Positions 7,444 through 15,067 of a stretch of DNA of 20,501 nucleotides are shown here, one piece after another. Both the position numbers and the translations under genes were made by a program. Positions within the stretch are counted from its first letter, which is position 1; every line of letters begins with the position of its first letter. The notes beneath the pieces were generated by a model. That model was not told the DNA's origin, ran no database searches, and worked only from the letters and a program-made list of their open reading frames with translations. The stretch comes from CAZPEV01 sp964585635 (GTDB lineage: Bacteria; Zixibacteria; MSB-5A5; GN15; JAAZOE01), in NCBI GenBank assembly GCA_964585635.1, contig CAZPEV010000047.1:1-20501 (forward strand), written 5' to 3'.

Positions 7444-8208
7444 ATGATATTCACCAGAGCGATTGTGCGAACACCAGGCCCCTCGATGGTTGACGGGCTG
7501 ACCTCGGCCAATATGGGCCGGCCTCTTTATGCCACCGCCGTGGTTCAGCATGCCGCTTATGCGGCCGCCTTGAAGTCTGCGGGGTTGCAGGTGACCGTTC
7601 TGCCGGCTGACGATAATCATCCCGATTCCACCTTCGTTGAAGACACCGCCCTTCTGACGCCGGCCTGCGCTATCGTTACCCGGCCGGGAGCGCCGTCGCG
7701 GCGGGGGGAGACGGAGTCGATCGCGGCGGCTTTGAGGAAATACTTTACGGTGATCGATATCATCAGGCCACCGGGAACGGTGGACGCCGGCGACATCATG
7801 ATGGTGGAGAGCCATTACTATATCGGTCTTTCGCAGCGCACGAATGCGGCCGGGGCCGATCAGGTCATCAAGGTTTTGAACCGCCATGGCCTGACTGGTT
7901 CCACCATACCACTGCAAGGCGTTCTGCATCTTAAGTCCGGAGCGGCGTATATAGAAAACGGCTATATCGTGGCAACCGATGAATTCAGCAGGCGGCCGGA
8001 ATTTAGGAATCATAAGATAATCCCGGTCGACAATGATGAGCGGTACGCCGCGAATTGCATCTATCTGAACGGTACCGTTTTGCTGGCGGCCGGGTATCCG
8101 AAAATAAAGAAGGACATTGAAGCGATCGGATATCGAACCGTCTCCCTGGACATGTCCGAATTTCAAAAGCTCGACGGCGGCCTGAGTTGTCTGTCCCTAC
8201 GATTTTGA
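7444..8208 (+). CDS. ddaH: Dimethylarginine dimethylaminohydrolase (DDAH)
   Basis: Enzyme of the amidinotransferase/arginine deiminase fold that hydrolyses N-omega-methylated arginines to citrulline and methylamines. It has 254 residues, the typical length. The N-terminus MIFTRAIVRTPGPSMVDGLT matches the family. Substrate-binding and catalytic features are present: DSTFVEDTAL at 61-70, PGTVDAGDIM at 110-119, the catalytic His162 in LHLKSG, and the nucleophile Cys249 in GGLSCLSLRF at the C-terminus. AAGGTG sits just upstream of the ATG. It is cytoplasmic (no signal peptide) and apparently monocistronic. No other arginine genes lie nearby, so the source of the substrate (free methylarginine or turnover of methylated protein) is open. 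A close relative acting on another guanidine compound cannot be excluded. Confidence 0.93.
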   Translation: MIFTRAIVRTPGPSMVDGLTSANMGRPLYATAVVQHAAYAAALKSAGLQVTVLPADDNHPDSTFVEDTALLTPACAIVTRPGAPSRRGETESIAAALRKYFTVIDIIRPPGTVDAGDIMMVESHYYIGLSQRTNAAGADQVIKVLNRHGLTGSTIPLQGVLHLKSGAAYIENGYIVATDEFSRRPEFRNHKIIPVDNDERYAANCIYLNGTVLLAAGYPKIKKDIEAIGYRTVSLDMSEFQKLDGGLSCLSLRF

Positions 8209-8290
8209 CCTGGCATTTAGGGCGGGGGGACGTATACTGGCGGCGCGCATAAATCCGATGGCGGTGTCGCGCGAGGAATAAGGTGCAGGC

Positions 8291-8310
8291 GGGTGAACGA
8301 CCGTTCACCC
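8291..8310. repeat. Perfect inverted repeat (palindrome)
   Basis: GGGTGAACG and CGTTCACCC face each other across two bases (AC). A second pair, CGTCCGC at 8310-8316 and GCGGACG at 8339-8345, encloses a run of seven T at 8329-8335. The T run is too far from the first hairpin for a standard terminator. It could be a protein-binding site or an imperfect terminator for ddaH. Confidence 0.5.
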
Positions 8311-8823
8311 GTCCGCAAACAGATCGAATTTTTTTCGGGCGGACGTTGACCGACCGCAAGTCGTTAGCAGCCAATAAAACCGACTCCGAATGCAAAGAGT
8401 GCAAAATCGAGGCTGGTTTCAGATCGGCGGCACTAAAGATCGCCGCAGATTTTCGTTGGACTAGCATGGCGTGTTTGGGTTTAGGAGAAATTGGGTCTGT
8501 TCGCTCATTTTTTGGTTTTTCTGTCTTGGGGCGTGGCAGCGGCCTTGGGCCATCATGAAACTTCATATCTCTGTCGGCGCGCTGCGGTGTCTTGTTCGGC
8601 CACGACGGGCATAATGCCCCCAGGCATACATATAGAGTGAGGGTGTTCATCCTATAATAGGGGGAATAGTCGCATTCACCATCGAAGTTGTAGTGGGGGC
8701 GGCCAATGGGCCACCGGTCTGATGGGGGGTCATGGATTGAGTATCAGTTGACCACAATTGATTCTCGCTGGCGCGGGAATGACAGACTGCGGGGGGATAG
8801 GCCGGGGTAATCGAGACTTCGGC

Positions 8824-8899
8824 CTTCTGCGGAGTTGCCTGCCAGCCGGTCGATAACGCCGCCGTGACCCTGGTCACCGCAGAAGCCAGCGACCAGGGT
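8824..8899. repeat. Two overlapping, mutually exclusive hairpins
   Basis: CTTCTGCGG (8824-8832) can pair with CCGCAGAAG (8877-8885), and ACCCTGGTC (8867-8875) can pair with GACCAGGGT (8891-8899). The 3' arm of the first lies in the loop of the second, so they either exclude each other or form a pseudoknot. An additional short palindrome GTGACC-CT-GGTCAC lies at 8864-8877. No U-tract follows on either strand. Confidence 0.45.
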
Positions 8900-8939
8900 G
8901 GAAGCCATGCCGCTGACGGGCAAAGTTATAGAATTATCC

Positions 8940-8975
8940 GGTCCGCCGTCTGGAAACGAAACTTGGCGGCGGACC
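8940..8975. repeat. Inverted repeat downstream of the peptide transporter gene
   Basis: GGTCCGCCG (8940-8948) and CGGCGGACC (8967-8975) form a perfect 9-bp stem with an 18-nt loop, 40 bp beyond the stop of the minus-strand transporter gene. The minus strand continues GGATAATTCTATAAC, only mildly U-rich, so a terminator role is possible but weak. Confidence 0.4.
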
Positions 8976-9015
8976 GATTCACTCTATGAATCTGACTTAC
9001 TCCTGCTTCTATATG

Positions 9016-10332
9016 CTACGCCGCTCCCTGGGTTTTAGCGCCGTTGGCTTGCGCGTTCCGGTGTTCGAATCGCCGACCGACGAAGAAGAAGGCGAGCGTT
9101 ACGATTATGATCATGAAAGTCATCGCACGGAAGTAATTCCCTGGAGTGGTTTGCGTATATATCCGGGCGAAGAGCGTGGCCAATAGATTTCCCAGGAAAA
9201 CCGTAATAAGCCAGATACCTGTGATCATGGACTTCATCCGGTCGGGTGCCTCTTCAAAGGCCAGCTGGAGGCCAACCACAGAGATGCACAACTCGGCCAT
9301 CGTCATCAGGATGTACGCGCAGACTTCCCACAAGATAGATATTTTCGCGTCGGCACTGATGTACCCGGCAACCATCATCAGGCTCATGCACAATATAACC
9401 AGAATAAAGCCGATAAGCATCTTGCGCGGGGAAGAGAGCCGACGGGTTTCATCACGATCGGTCCGTGACCATATCCATGCGAACAGCGGCGTGAATAATA
9501 CGATGAGCACCGGATTCAGGCTTTGAATGGCGTCGGGTGGAATATGCCACGACCAGGAGAACAGGCTGACATCCAGAACGAGGAAATCGCGGGCAAACAA
9601 GGTCCAGGTGTTATAGGATTGGTCGAATACCGACCAGAAGAAGACGACCAGGAGAAATAGGCCGGAGAGCCGCACCAAGACTCGGCGTTCTTCCTGCTTT
9701 TCCTGGGGGGTGCGGATAATGGCTTGAGTCGCCTTAACCTCTTCCGTGGGATAATGTTTCTTGCCCAGATAGAAAATCGTCAGGGCGGCGGCCATGAGGA
9801 GGGTGGGAGCCATGAAGGCGACGCGGTAGCCGTAGTGATCGCGGATAATGGGCAGGGTAAACGTGGTCATGGCGGCGCCGATATTTATGGCCATGTAAAA
9901 CCAGGAGAAGGCCTGGCTCATCAAATGCGATTTCCCGGCCTTCTGGTACATCAGGCCCATGAGGGTGCTGATGTTCGGTTTAATCGAGCCGGAACCACTC
10001 GCCAGGAGAAACAAGGCGATATAGAGTGCGACCTCGCTATTGAATGTCCCCAGGATGATCTGTCCGAGAAGGTAGGGAATGGCAAAATAGATGATGGTTT
10101 TGAATTTGCCCAGGTAATGGTCGGCTATATATCCGCCGACGATCGGCAGGATATAGCAGGAGGCTGTAAATAGCGTGGCTACCGTTGAGCTGTCGGCTCG
10201 GTAATATCCCAGCGAATCCATCATGTAGAAAAGGAGCAGGGTTCTCATGCCATAGAAGCAGGCCCGTTCCGCTAACTCACCCCAGAAAATGAACCAGAAT
10301 CCTTTTGGATGACGATTGTCCTCGGCAGTCAT
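9016..10332 (-). CDS. POT/PTR2 family proton-coupled peptide transporter
   Basis: Multi-span inner-membrane symporter importing di- and tripeptides with protons, 438 residues. The start is set at 10332 because GGAGG lies 8 nt upstream and because the frame beyond it (up to 10776) reads as non-protein-like sequence. Family signatures are visible: GELAERACFYG at about 21-31 in the first span (the ExxERxxYY-type proton-coupling motif, here with Phe then Tyr), GGYIADHYLGK at about 69-79, the lysine-containing GSIKPNI motif, and FYMAINIGA, the PTR2 signature. About 12 spans are predicted by eye, and the length is slightly short for POT proteins with 14. It is divergent from a secreted zinc peptidase gene across about 600 bp, which suggests import of the peptides that enzyme makes. 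Confidence 0.9.
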   Translation of the reverse strand: MTAEDNRHPKGFWFIFWGELAERACFYGMRTLLLFYMMDSLGYYRADSSTVATLFTASCYILPIVGGYIADHYLGKFKTIIYFAIPYLLGQIILGTFNSEVALYIALFLLASGSGSIKPNISTLMGLMYQKAGKSHLMSQAFSWFYMAINIGAAMTTFTLPIIRDHYGYRVAFMAPTLLMAAALTIFYLGKKHYPTEEVKATQAIIRTPQEKQEERRVLVRLSGLFLLVVFFWSVFDQSYNTWTLFARDFLVLDVSLFSWSWHIPPDAIQSLNPVLIVLFTPLFAWIWSRTDRDETRRLSSPRKMLIGFILVILCMSLMMVAGYISADAKISILWEVCAYILMTMAELCISVVGLQLAFEEAPDRMKSMITGIWLITVFLGNLLATLFARIYTQTTPGNYFRAMTFMIIIVTLAFFFVGRRFEHRNAQANGAKTQGAA

Positions 10333-10931
10333 GTCATAAACCTCCAAATCCAAGCTTCGCCAAACATTCCCGATCCCCATCCGATGCAAGGAATCGGAAG
10401 ATCGGTTTGTCTCTAAGACACCTTCCCGAACGACCCGGGAATCATTGCCCAATGAGCGTTTCCATCGGGTTTGCCGCTGCCTCATAGACAGCACCAGATA
10501 TTGCTCCAATTTACTATGGCTTGGTGTATCCCGCCAATAGGTTTTTTGCCATTTCTGGAGATTTCGCGAAGACGGGACGGGGGAGATCGCGGCTCTTATG
10601 ATGTGACACCGTCGCAATCCTGGTCGCGAGACCTGTTGCCATTGAGGGGGGAGGTTCAGGGAAGATCGTTTCCTCCGGGATTCGTGGGCTGCCAGCAGAA
10701 ATATCGGATGGCCCTTTACAAGCGACCCGGGCCGCGTTAAATTGAATCGGAGACCGGGGTAGAGGTCAGGATGCAAAAGGATCGAGCCAGATGAAATGAG
10801 TTCAAGACAACGTCAGGGGAATTTTGGGTGGGGGGGCAATCAGATCCTGCCTTGGCCTGATTATCTTGGAATGATTCTGGTCTTAGCGCGTTCAATGGTG
10901 GACGCCAAACCATTAGATCTACGGAGGCGTT
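10333..10931. other. Divergent intergenic region between peptide transporter and peptidase
   Basis: About 600 bp containing the 5' flanks of both genes. Frames crossing it on either strand look non-coding (biased, no ribosome binding sites, no recognisable motifs). I could not pick out a convincing promoter or operator. The length leaves ample room for shared control of the two genes. Confidence 0.4.
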
Positions 10932-12626
10932 ATGAAGAAAACCGTGCTCAGGGTCGCTATGGCCCTCCTGGTCGGCCTTGTGGCCTGGACCCTGGCGATC
11001 GGCGCCGGGGTCACCGAGCAGGATTTCCGAACGTTCCTAAAAGATTACGAGACGAAAGTAATCCCGCTGAGCAAAGAGAGCAATCTATCCTCCTTCAATG
11101 CGACGATCTCGGGAAAGGACGCCGACTACGAAAAATCGGCACAAGCCCAGGTCGCGCTGGAAAGGATTTACTCCGATACGGCGGCTTTTGCGAAAGTGAA
11201 AGCCTTCCGGGAAGCGGGGCAGGTCACCGATCCCTTACTCAAACGTCAGCTTGATATTATGTATCTGTCCTACCTGGGCAGCCAAATCGACCCGAAAATA
11301 ATTGAGGAACTGATTCGCCGTCAAACCGCGATCGAACAGAAATTCAATACCTATCGCGTGAAGGTAGGTGAGCGGACCCTGAGCGACAATCAGGTTGATT
11401 CCATCCTGAAGCATTCCACGAATTCGGTGGAACTCGAGGCCACCTGGAAGGCGAGCAAGCAAATTGGCCCCCATGTCGTGACCGAACTCATCGAACTCGT
11501 GAAGCTCCGCAACCGGGCGGCCAAATCACTTGGCTTCGCCGATTTCTTCGAAATGTCGCTTAAGCTCGGCGAGCAGGATCCGGCCGAGATCGCTCTATTA
11601 TTTGACCAGCTAGACAGCCTGACCCAAGGGGCGTTTGCGGCTCTTAAGGGGCAGGTTGATTCCGCTTTGGCCATACGATACAAGGTGACGACCAGCGAGT
11701 TGCGGCCCTGGCATTACCAGAACCGGTTCTTCCAGGAAGCTCCGGCGATCTATGATGTGGACCTCGATGCGTTTTATAAGGATAAAGACCCGGTGGCGCT
11801 TTCCCGTAAATATTTCGCCGGGATCGGTCTCCCCGTGGACAGCATCCTGGCCCGCAGTGATCTTTACGAACGGCCCGGGAAGTACCAGCATGCCGAATGT
11901 TATGACATCGACAATTCCGGTGATGTGCGAGTCATATGCAACGTGCGACCCGATTACGGCTGGATGAACACCATGCTTCACGAGCTGGGCCATGGGGTAT
12001 ATTCCTGGTACAACGACCGCCAGGCGCCTTGGATGTTGCGCGATGCGGCCCATACCTTGACGACTGAGGCCGTGGCCGACTTCTTCGGTCGGCTGTCTGC
12101 CAATCCGCAATGGCTGATCGAGGTGGCGGGAGCGCCGAAAGCGGCGGTCGATAAAGCAGCCGGCGATTGCGCCCAGATGCAGCGTTTGGAGCAACTCGTT
12201 TTCAGCCGTTGGACCCAGGTGATGGTCCGTTTCGAACGTGGGTTGTATGAAAATCCCGATCAGGATCTGAACACGCTCTGGTGGAATCTGGTCGAAAAGT
12301 ACCAGGGATTGACCCGCCCCGAGGGACGTGACGAACCGGACTGGGCCTCCAAGATCCACATCGCCACCGTGCCGGTATATTACCATAACTACATGATTGC
12401 GGAATTGCTGGCCTCTCAGCTAGCCGAAGTGATCGGCCGCAAGGTCCTAAACGCGCCCGACCCGTTCAGCGCGGACTTCGCCGGCGATCCGAGGATCGGA
12501 GAGTACTTTGTAAATAACGTTTTTCATCCCGGCAAGCGTTATCCCTGGAGTGAGATGATCGAGCGGGCTACCGGAGAGAAGCTTACTTCGGCCTATTACG
12601 CCAGGCAATTTGTCGGAGGGAAGTAG
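10932..12626 (+). CDS. Secreted gluzincin zinc metallopeptidase (M2/M3-like)
   Basis: Exported peptidase of 564 residues. The signal peptide is about 1-25 (MKKTVLRVAMALLVGLVAW...). The catalytic zinc site is HELGH at 350-354 with the third ligand probably Glu379 in HTLTTEAVADFFGRL, 25 residues after the second His. The downstream aromatic segment VPVYYHNYMIAELLASQL fits the substrate-binding region of ACE-like (M2) and thimet-like (M3) enzymes. These families share an all-helical fold and cleave short peptides, often releasing dipeptides. I lean to M2 (peptidyl-dipeptidase A-like) but cannot separate it firmly from M3. GGAGG lies 4 nt before the ATG. A strong terminator follows at 12702-12729. 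The opposite-facing neighbour is a di/tripeptide transporter. Confidence 0.88.
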   Translation: MKKTVLRVAMALLVGLVAWTLAIGAGVTEQDFRTFLKDYETKVIPLSKESNLSSFNATISGKDADYEKSAQAQVALERIYSDTAAFAKVKAFREAGQVTDPLLKRQLDIMYLSYLGSQIDPKIIEELIRRQTAIEQKFNTYRVKVGERTLSDNQVDSILKHSTNSVELEATWKASKQIGPHVVTELIELVKLRNRAAKSLGFADFFEMSLKLGEQDPAEIALLFDQLDSLTQGAFAALKGQVDSALAIRYKVTTSELRPWHYQNRFFQEAPAIYDVDLDAFYKDKDPVALSRKYFAGIGLPVDSILARSDLYERPGKYQHAECYDIDNSGDVRVICNVRPDYGWMNTMLHELGHGVYSWYNDRQAPWMLRDAAHTLTTEAVADFFGRLSANPQWLIEVAGAPKAAVDKAAGDCAQMQRLEQLVFSRWTQVMVRFERGLYENPDQDLNTLWWNLVEKYQGLTRPEGRDEPDWASKIHIATVPVYYHNYMIAELLASQLAEVIGRKVLNAPDPFSADFAGDPRIGEYFVNNVFHPGKRYPWSEMIERATGEKLTSAYYARQFVGGK

Positions 12627-12701
12627 GCCGTTCACGGAATACCGGATACCGATCTCCATAGCCGGACGAAAATGCATGGGGCCCTTTGGGTCTTTCAATG
12701 A

Positions 12702-12729
12702 GCCCCGATTCTAAATCGGGGCTTCTTTT
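12702..12729 (+). terminator. Intrinsic terminator of the peptidase gene
   Basis: Perfect 9-bp stem GCCCCGATT / AATCGGGGC with loop CTA, followed directly by TTCTTTT. It lies 75 bp after the peptidase stop codon, so it separates this gene from the glycosyltransferase-like gene that starts at 12878. Confidence 0.9.
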
Positions 12730-12877
12730 CGACCTAATATATAGAAGGGCAAGGTTATATCGCCCTGGCTGTGAATCAATCCGAGATCGAGCCTATCAAG
12801 TTAAGGCCAATAATCTATTTGTGGAGATTTCCAGCAGACATTACATTCGACCATGACCGCAATAAGGCCGAGGTCAA

Positions 12878-14482
12878 ATGACATTGCAGATTGAACCAAC
12901 CCAGCCGGTACTGCCGGGCCGAATGACATATTTCGCCGCTGGGGTTTTGCTGGTGGCTCTTTATATCGCATTGACACTTAGCACCTCCTTTTTATGCGAT
13001 GATGCCTTTATCACTTTTCGCTACGCTCAGAATCTCGCCGGCGGCCATGGACCGGTTTTTAATCAGGGTGAACGGGTCGAAGGATACACGAGTTATCTTT
13101 GGATGATCTTGATGGCGGCCGTGATCAGGCTTGGCGGCGTACCGGAGTTTTGGTCACGGTTCTTGTCTCTGCTCTTTGGGATCGGATCGATCATCCTGCT
13201 GATCCGCTGGGTAACGATTCGGCTGGGTCGGTCGGCCCAGGCGCTGGCGCCGGTTGCGCTTCTGGTTCTTTGCGCCCCGTTCGTGGTCTGGAGTTCGGGC
13301 GGTCTTGAGACGACGACGGCAGCGTTTCTGGTTCTCGCGTCCCTGATTCTTTTGTTCCGATTCCATGACACCCGAGATCTTCGCCGTCTTGTGGGCGCAT
13401 CAAGTGTGATGGCCGCGGCAGTACTGACTCGTCCGGAGACGATACTCATTGCAGCGGTTTCAACGGGATATATTCTGGTTATGATATTGCGGCGGATCTG
13501 GCCGCGCCGGGCGTTCGCAATATACATCCTTCCAGCGGCGCTTATTGTGGGAACCCATCTCGTGTGGCGCTGGAGCTACTACGGCAAGTTGGCACCGGCC
13601 ACCTTTTACGTCAAGAGGCCGGGATTCGATTTGATTCTTTATGGTGCGAAGTACCTGGGGCGCTTTGGCCTTGAGAGCGGTCTGTGGTTACCGATCGGAG
13701 CAGTGTTCCTTCTGCTGTGGCGGTCGGGCGCCGGGAGGATGTCGGCGCGGACAATCTTTCTGTTGGCGGCGATCCTTTTGTTTCTTGTCTGGATAGTTTA
13801 TTCCGGCGGCGATTTTATGGTAATGGGCCGATTTTTCGTGCCGGTGGTGCCGGCCATCGTGCTATTGATTGCGGAACTTTGCCATGAAGCATGGCCTTCC
13901 ATCAGGGGAACCCGGCGGAAGGCTGCTTTATTCACGATCGTTGTCCTTTATGCGGCCGGCAATTTCTATGCTTTGTACGACAGCCAGCGGTCATATTCCA
14001 CCGGGACCCTTGATTCCATCGGCCAATTGAAGGAGTATCGAAAGGAGTGGACAGAGGCGGCGATGCTTGTGCGAGAGGTCGCCCAACCTACCGATACCAT
14101 TGCCGTCAGCGCGGTGGGGATTATTCCATATCTTACCCATCTACCGACGCTGGACATTCTGGGAATAATTGCTCCGGATCTTGACAAGTATGAGCGCCGG
14201 CAAGCCACCCGTCGTCCCGGGCACTGGCTCTCGATCAGCCCGAAATATTTCTTTTCGCTGCGCCCGCAGTTTTTTCTGGGCCACCCGCACCTCTCAGGAA
14301 AAGACCAGGCACGGTTCTTCTGGGGGACGATGGAGGACTATAAGCAGACCGTGTTGCAGTACTATTTGCCCGTGAGTATACCTATTCCCGGGAGCCGAGA
14401 CCAGCATCTCTTTTTCTTCATGCGGCGGGATATCGTTCCTCGTTATCCGGGTCGTCTGTTCGTATATGAGCTCCAACTGTGA
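12878..14482 (+). CDS. GT-C-like multi-span membrane glycosyltransferase
   Basis: Integral membrane protein of 534 residues. About ten hydrophobic segments lie between 16 and 370, followed by a soluble C-terminal part of about 150 residues. Just after the first span is CDDAFITFRYAQNLAGGHGP, with paired acidic residues Asp41-Asp42, followed by FNQGERVEGYTSYLW. This is the first-loop acidic signature of GT-C enzymes that use polyprenyl-phosphate sugars, and closely resembles the AftB-like arabinosyltransferase group of actinobacteria. It probably adds a sugar to a lipid, polysaccharide or protein on the periplasmic side; the sugar and acceptor are unknown. The ribosome binding site is GAGG, 4 nt before the ATG. 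It appears monocistronic, separated by a terminator from the peptidase and convergent with the next gene. Confidence 0.82.
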   Translation: MTLQIEPTQPVLPGRMTYFAAGVLLVALYIALTLSTSFLCDDAFITFRYAQNLAGGHGPVFNQGERVEGYTSYLWMILMAAVIRLGGVPEFWSRFLSLLFGIGSIILLIRWVTIRLGRSAQALAPVALLVLCAPFVVWSSGGLETTTAAFLVLASLILLFRFHDTRDLRRLVGASSVMAAAVLTRPETILIAAVSTGYILVMILRRIWPRRAFAIYILPAALIVGTHLVWRWSYYGKLAPATFYVKRPGFDLILYGAKYLGRFGLESGLWLPIGAVFLLLWRSGAGRMSARTIFLLAAILLFLVWIVYSGGDFMVMGRFFVPVVPAIVLLIAELCHEAWPSIRGTRRKAALFTIVVLYAAGNFYALYDSQRSYSTGTLDSIGQLKEYRKEWTEAAMLVREVAQPTDTIAVSAVGIIPYLTHLPTLDILGIIAPDLDKYERRQATRRPGHWLSISPKYFFSLRPQFFLGHPHLSGKDQARFFWGTMEDYKQTVLQYYLPVSIPIPGSRDQHLFFFMRRDIVPRYPGRLFVYELQL

Positions 14483-14624
14483 TTGGGCCGTCCCTGGGCC
14501 ATTCCCCGGTCTTGAGGCCGTTCGTAAGAGGGAAGTGCGGAGTACTCAGGACAAGAAGACGCCCGGAGGATTGTCCCGTTCTCTCTCAGAACTGAAGCGA
14601 TCAAATGCCTGGCACGGCGTCAAA

Positions 14625-15050
14625 TCAGAGACCGGGAGGGTTGGAGGCCGTCGTCAACGCATCATGGGGCGCCTTTTGCGGCAGCGTGACATAGGTCCAG
14701 ATAAATAGGGCAATGAACACCAGGTCGAAGATGGCAAAAGGTTTCCACATGGCGGGGATGCCGGTCCTGAACCAGTGATAAAACACCACGCCGCAGTACG
14801 ATACCTTCAACAATATCCCATAGGGAATCAGGTTTCTATTCGCCGTTGGGTCTTTGGCTACGGCCAGGAACATGATTCCCTATGGGATATTGTTGAAGGT
14901 ATCGTACTGCACATAGCCGATATGATTAGGCGGTGTCACGTTGAACCACTGAAAGACGGCATTGCCGGCAAATAGGAATACCAGACCCAGCAGGCCGTCA
15001 TACAGAGCTGCGAGGGAGAAAAACAGAGAGATCACGAGTTTCCTGGTCAT
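14625..15050 (-). pseudogene. Small membrane protein gene broken by an in-frame TAG
   Basis: A 141-codon frame from the ATG at 15050 (AAAGGGG upstream) to a stop at 14625. It is interrupted by TAG at codon 57 (14880-14882). The first part, MTRKLVISLFFSLAALYDGL and onward, has a membrane span about 3-32. The part after the stop contains GIMFLAVAKDPTANRNLIPYG and two more spans, and looks like the same protein continuing in frame: no base needs to be added or removed. The segment around the stop, QYDTFNNIP, is polar where a hydrophobic span would be expected. It coincides exactly with one arm of a 38-bp inverted repeat. An ATG at 14871-14873, nine bases after the stop and with AGGGA nearby, might allow restart and yield two half-proteins. 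It is the third gene after a radical SAM gene, 17 bp apart. Family not recognised. Confidence 0.75.
14793..14910. repeat. Perfect 38-bp inverted repeat inside one gene
   Basis: Arms at 14793-14830 and 14873-14910 are exact reverse complements over 38 bp, with a 42-bp spacer at 14831-14872. The match stops abruptly at both ends. Both arms lie in the same minus-strand reading frame. The downstream arm (14793-14830) codes for the natural-looking IPYGILLKVSYC; the upstream arm (14873-14910) codes for QYDTFNNIP, then TAG. Confidence 0.95.
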
Positions 15051-15067
15051 GGCGGTGCCCCTTTCTC

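Larger units (their letters stand above)
8209..9015. other. Long convergent intergenic region with several hairpins
   Basis: About 800 bp between two genes that point towards each other, without a convincing gene. It holds the palindrome 8291-8310, a pair of mutually exclusive hairpins at 8824-8899, and an inverted repeat at 8940-8975, listed separately. At 8760-8784 there is a short imperfect palindrome, GATTCTCGC-TGG-CGCGGGAATG, of the kind often seen as an interspersed intergenic repeat. Two short frames, 8283-8558 (GTG) and 8491-8640 (TTG), have ribosome-binding-site-like sequences upstream but no recognisable product. Confidence 0.45.

Noticed and set aside
7333..8166. A 277-codon minus-strand frame opposite ddaH.
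   Set aside because: It is the antisense shadow of a GC-rich gene with all catalytic residues on the plus strand. Its composition (Arg/Gly/His-rich) is typical of such shadows.
8283..8558. A 91-codon GTG-started frame with GAGGAATAAG upstream.
   Set aside because: It contains the 20-bp palindrome at its start, has unlikely composition and no recognisable motif. The ribosome-binding-site match alone is not enough.
8491..8640. A 49-codon TTG-started frame with AGGAG just upstream and a hydrophobic beginning (LFAHFLVFLSWGVAAAL).
   Set aside because: The spacing to the start is only 3 nt, the second half looks random, and no similar protein comes to mind. It could be a small membrane peptide but I cannot support it.
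10333..10776. An N-terminal extension of 148 residues on the peptide transporter.
   Set aside because: The extension is Arg/Ser-rich and not protein-like, while GGAGG at 8 nt from the ATG at 10332 and the first membrane span just after it mark the true start.
11610..12386. A 258-codon minus-strand frame opposite the peptidase gene.
   Set aside because: It is an antisense shadow; the plus strand carries the signal peptide, ribosome binding site, HELGH motif and terminator.
14793..14910. The 38-bp inverted repeat as a phase-variation switch (invertible 42-bp spacer).
   Set aside because: Inverting the spacer leaves both arms unchanged, because they are reverse complements, so the TAG in the upstream arm would remain in frame. 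Inversion cannot restore the gene, and no recombinase gene is nearby.
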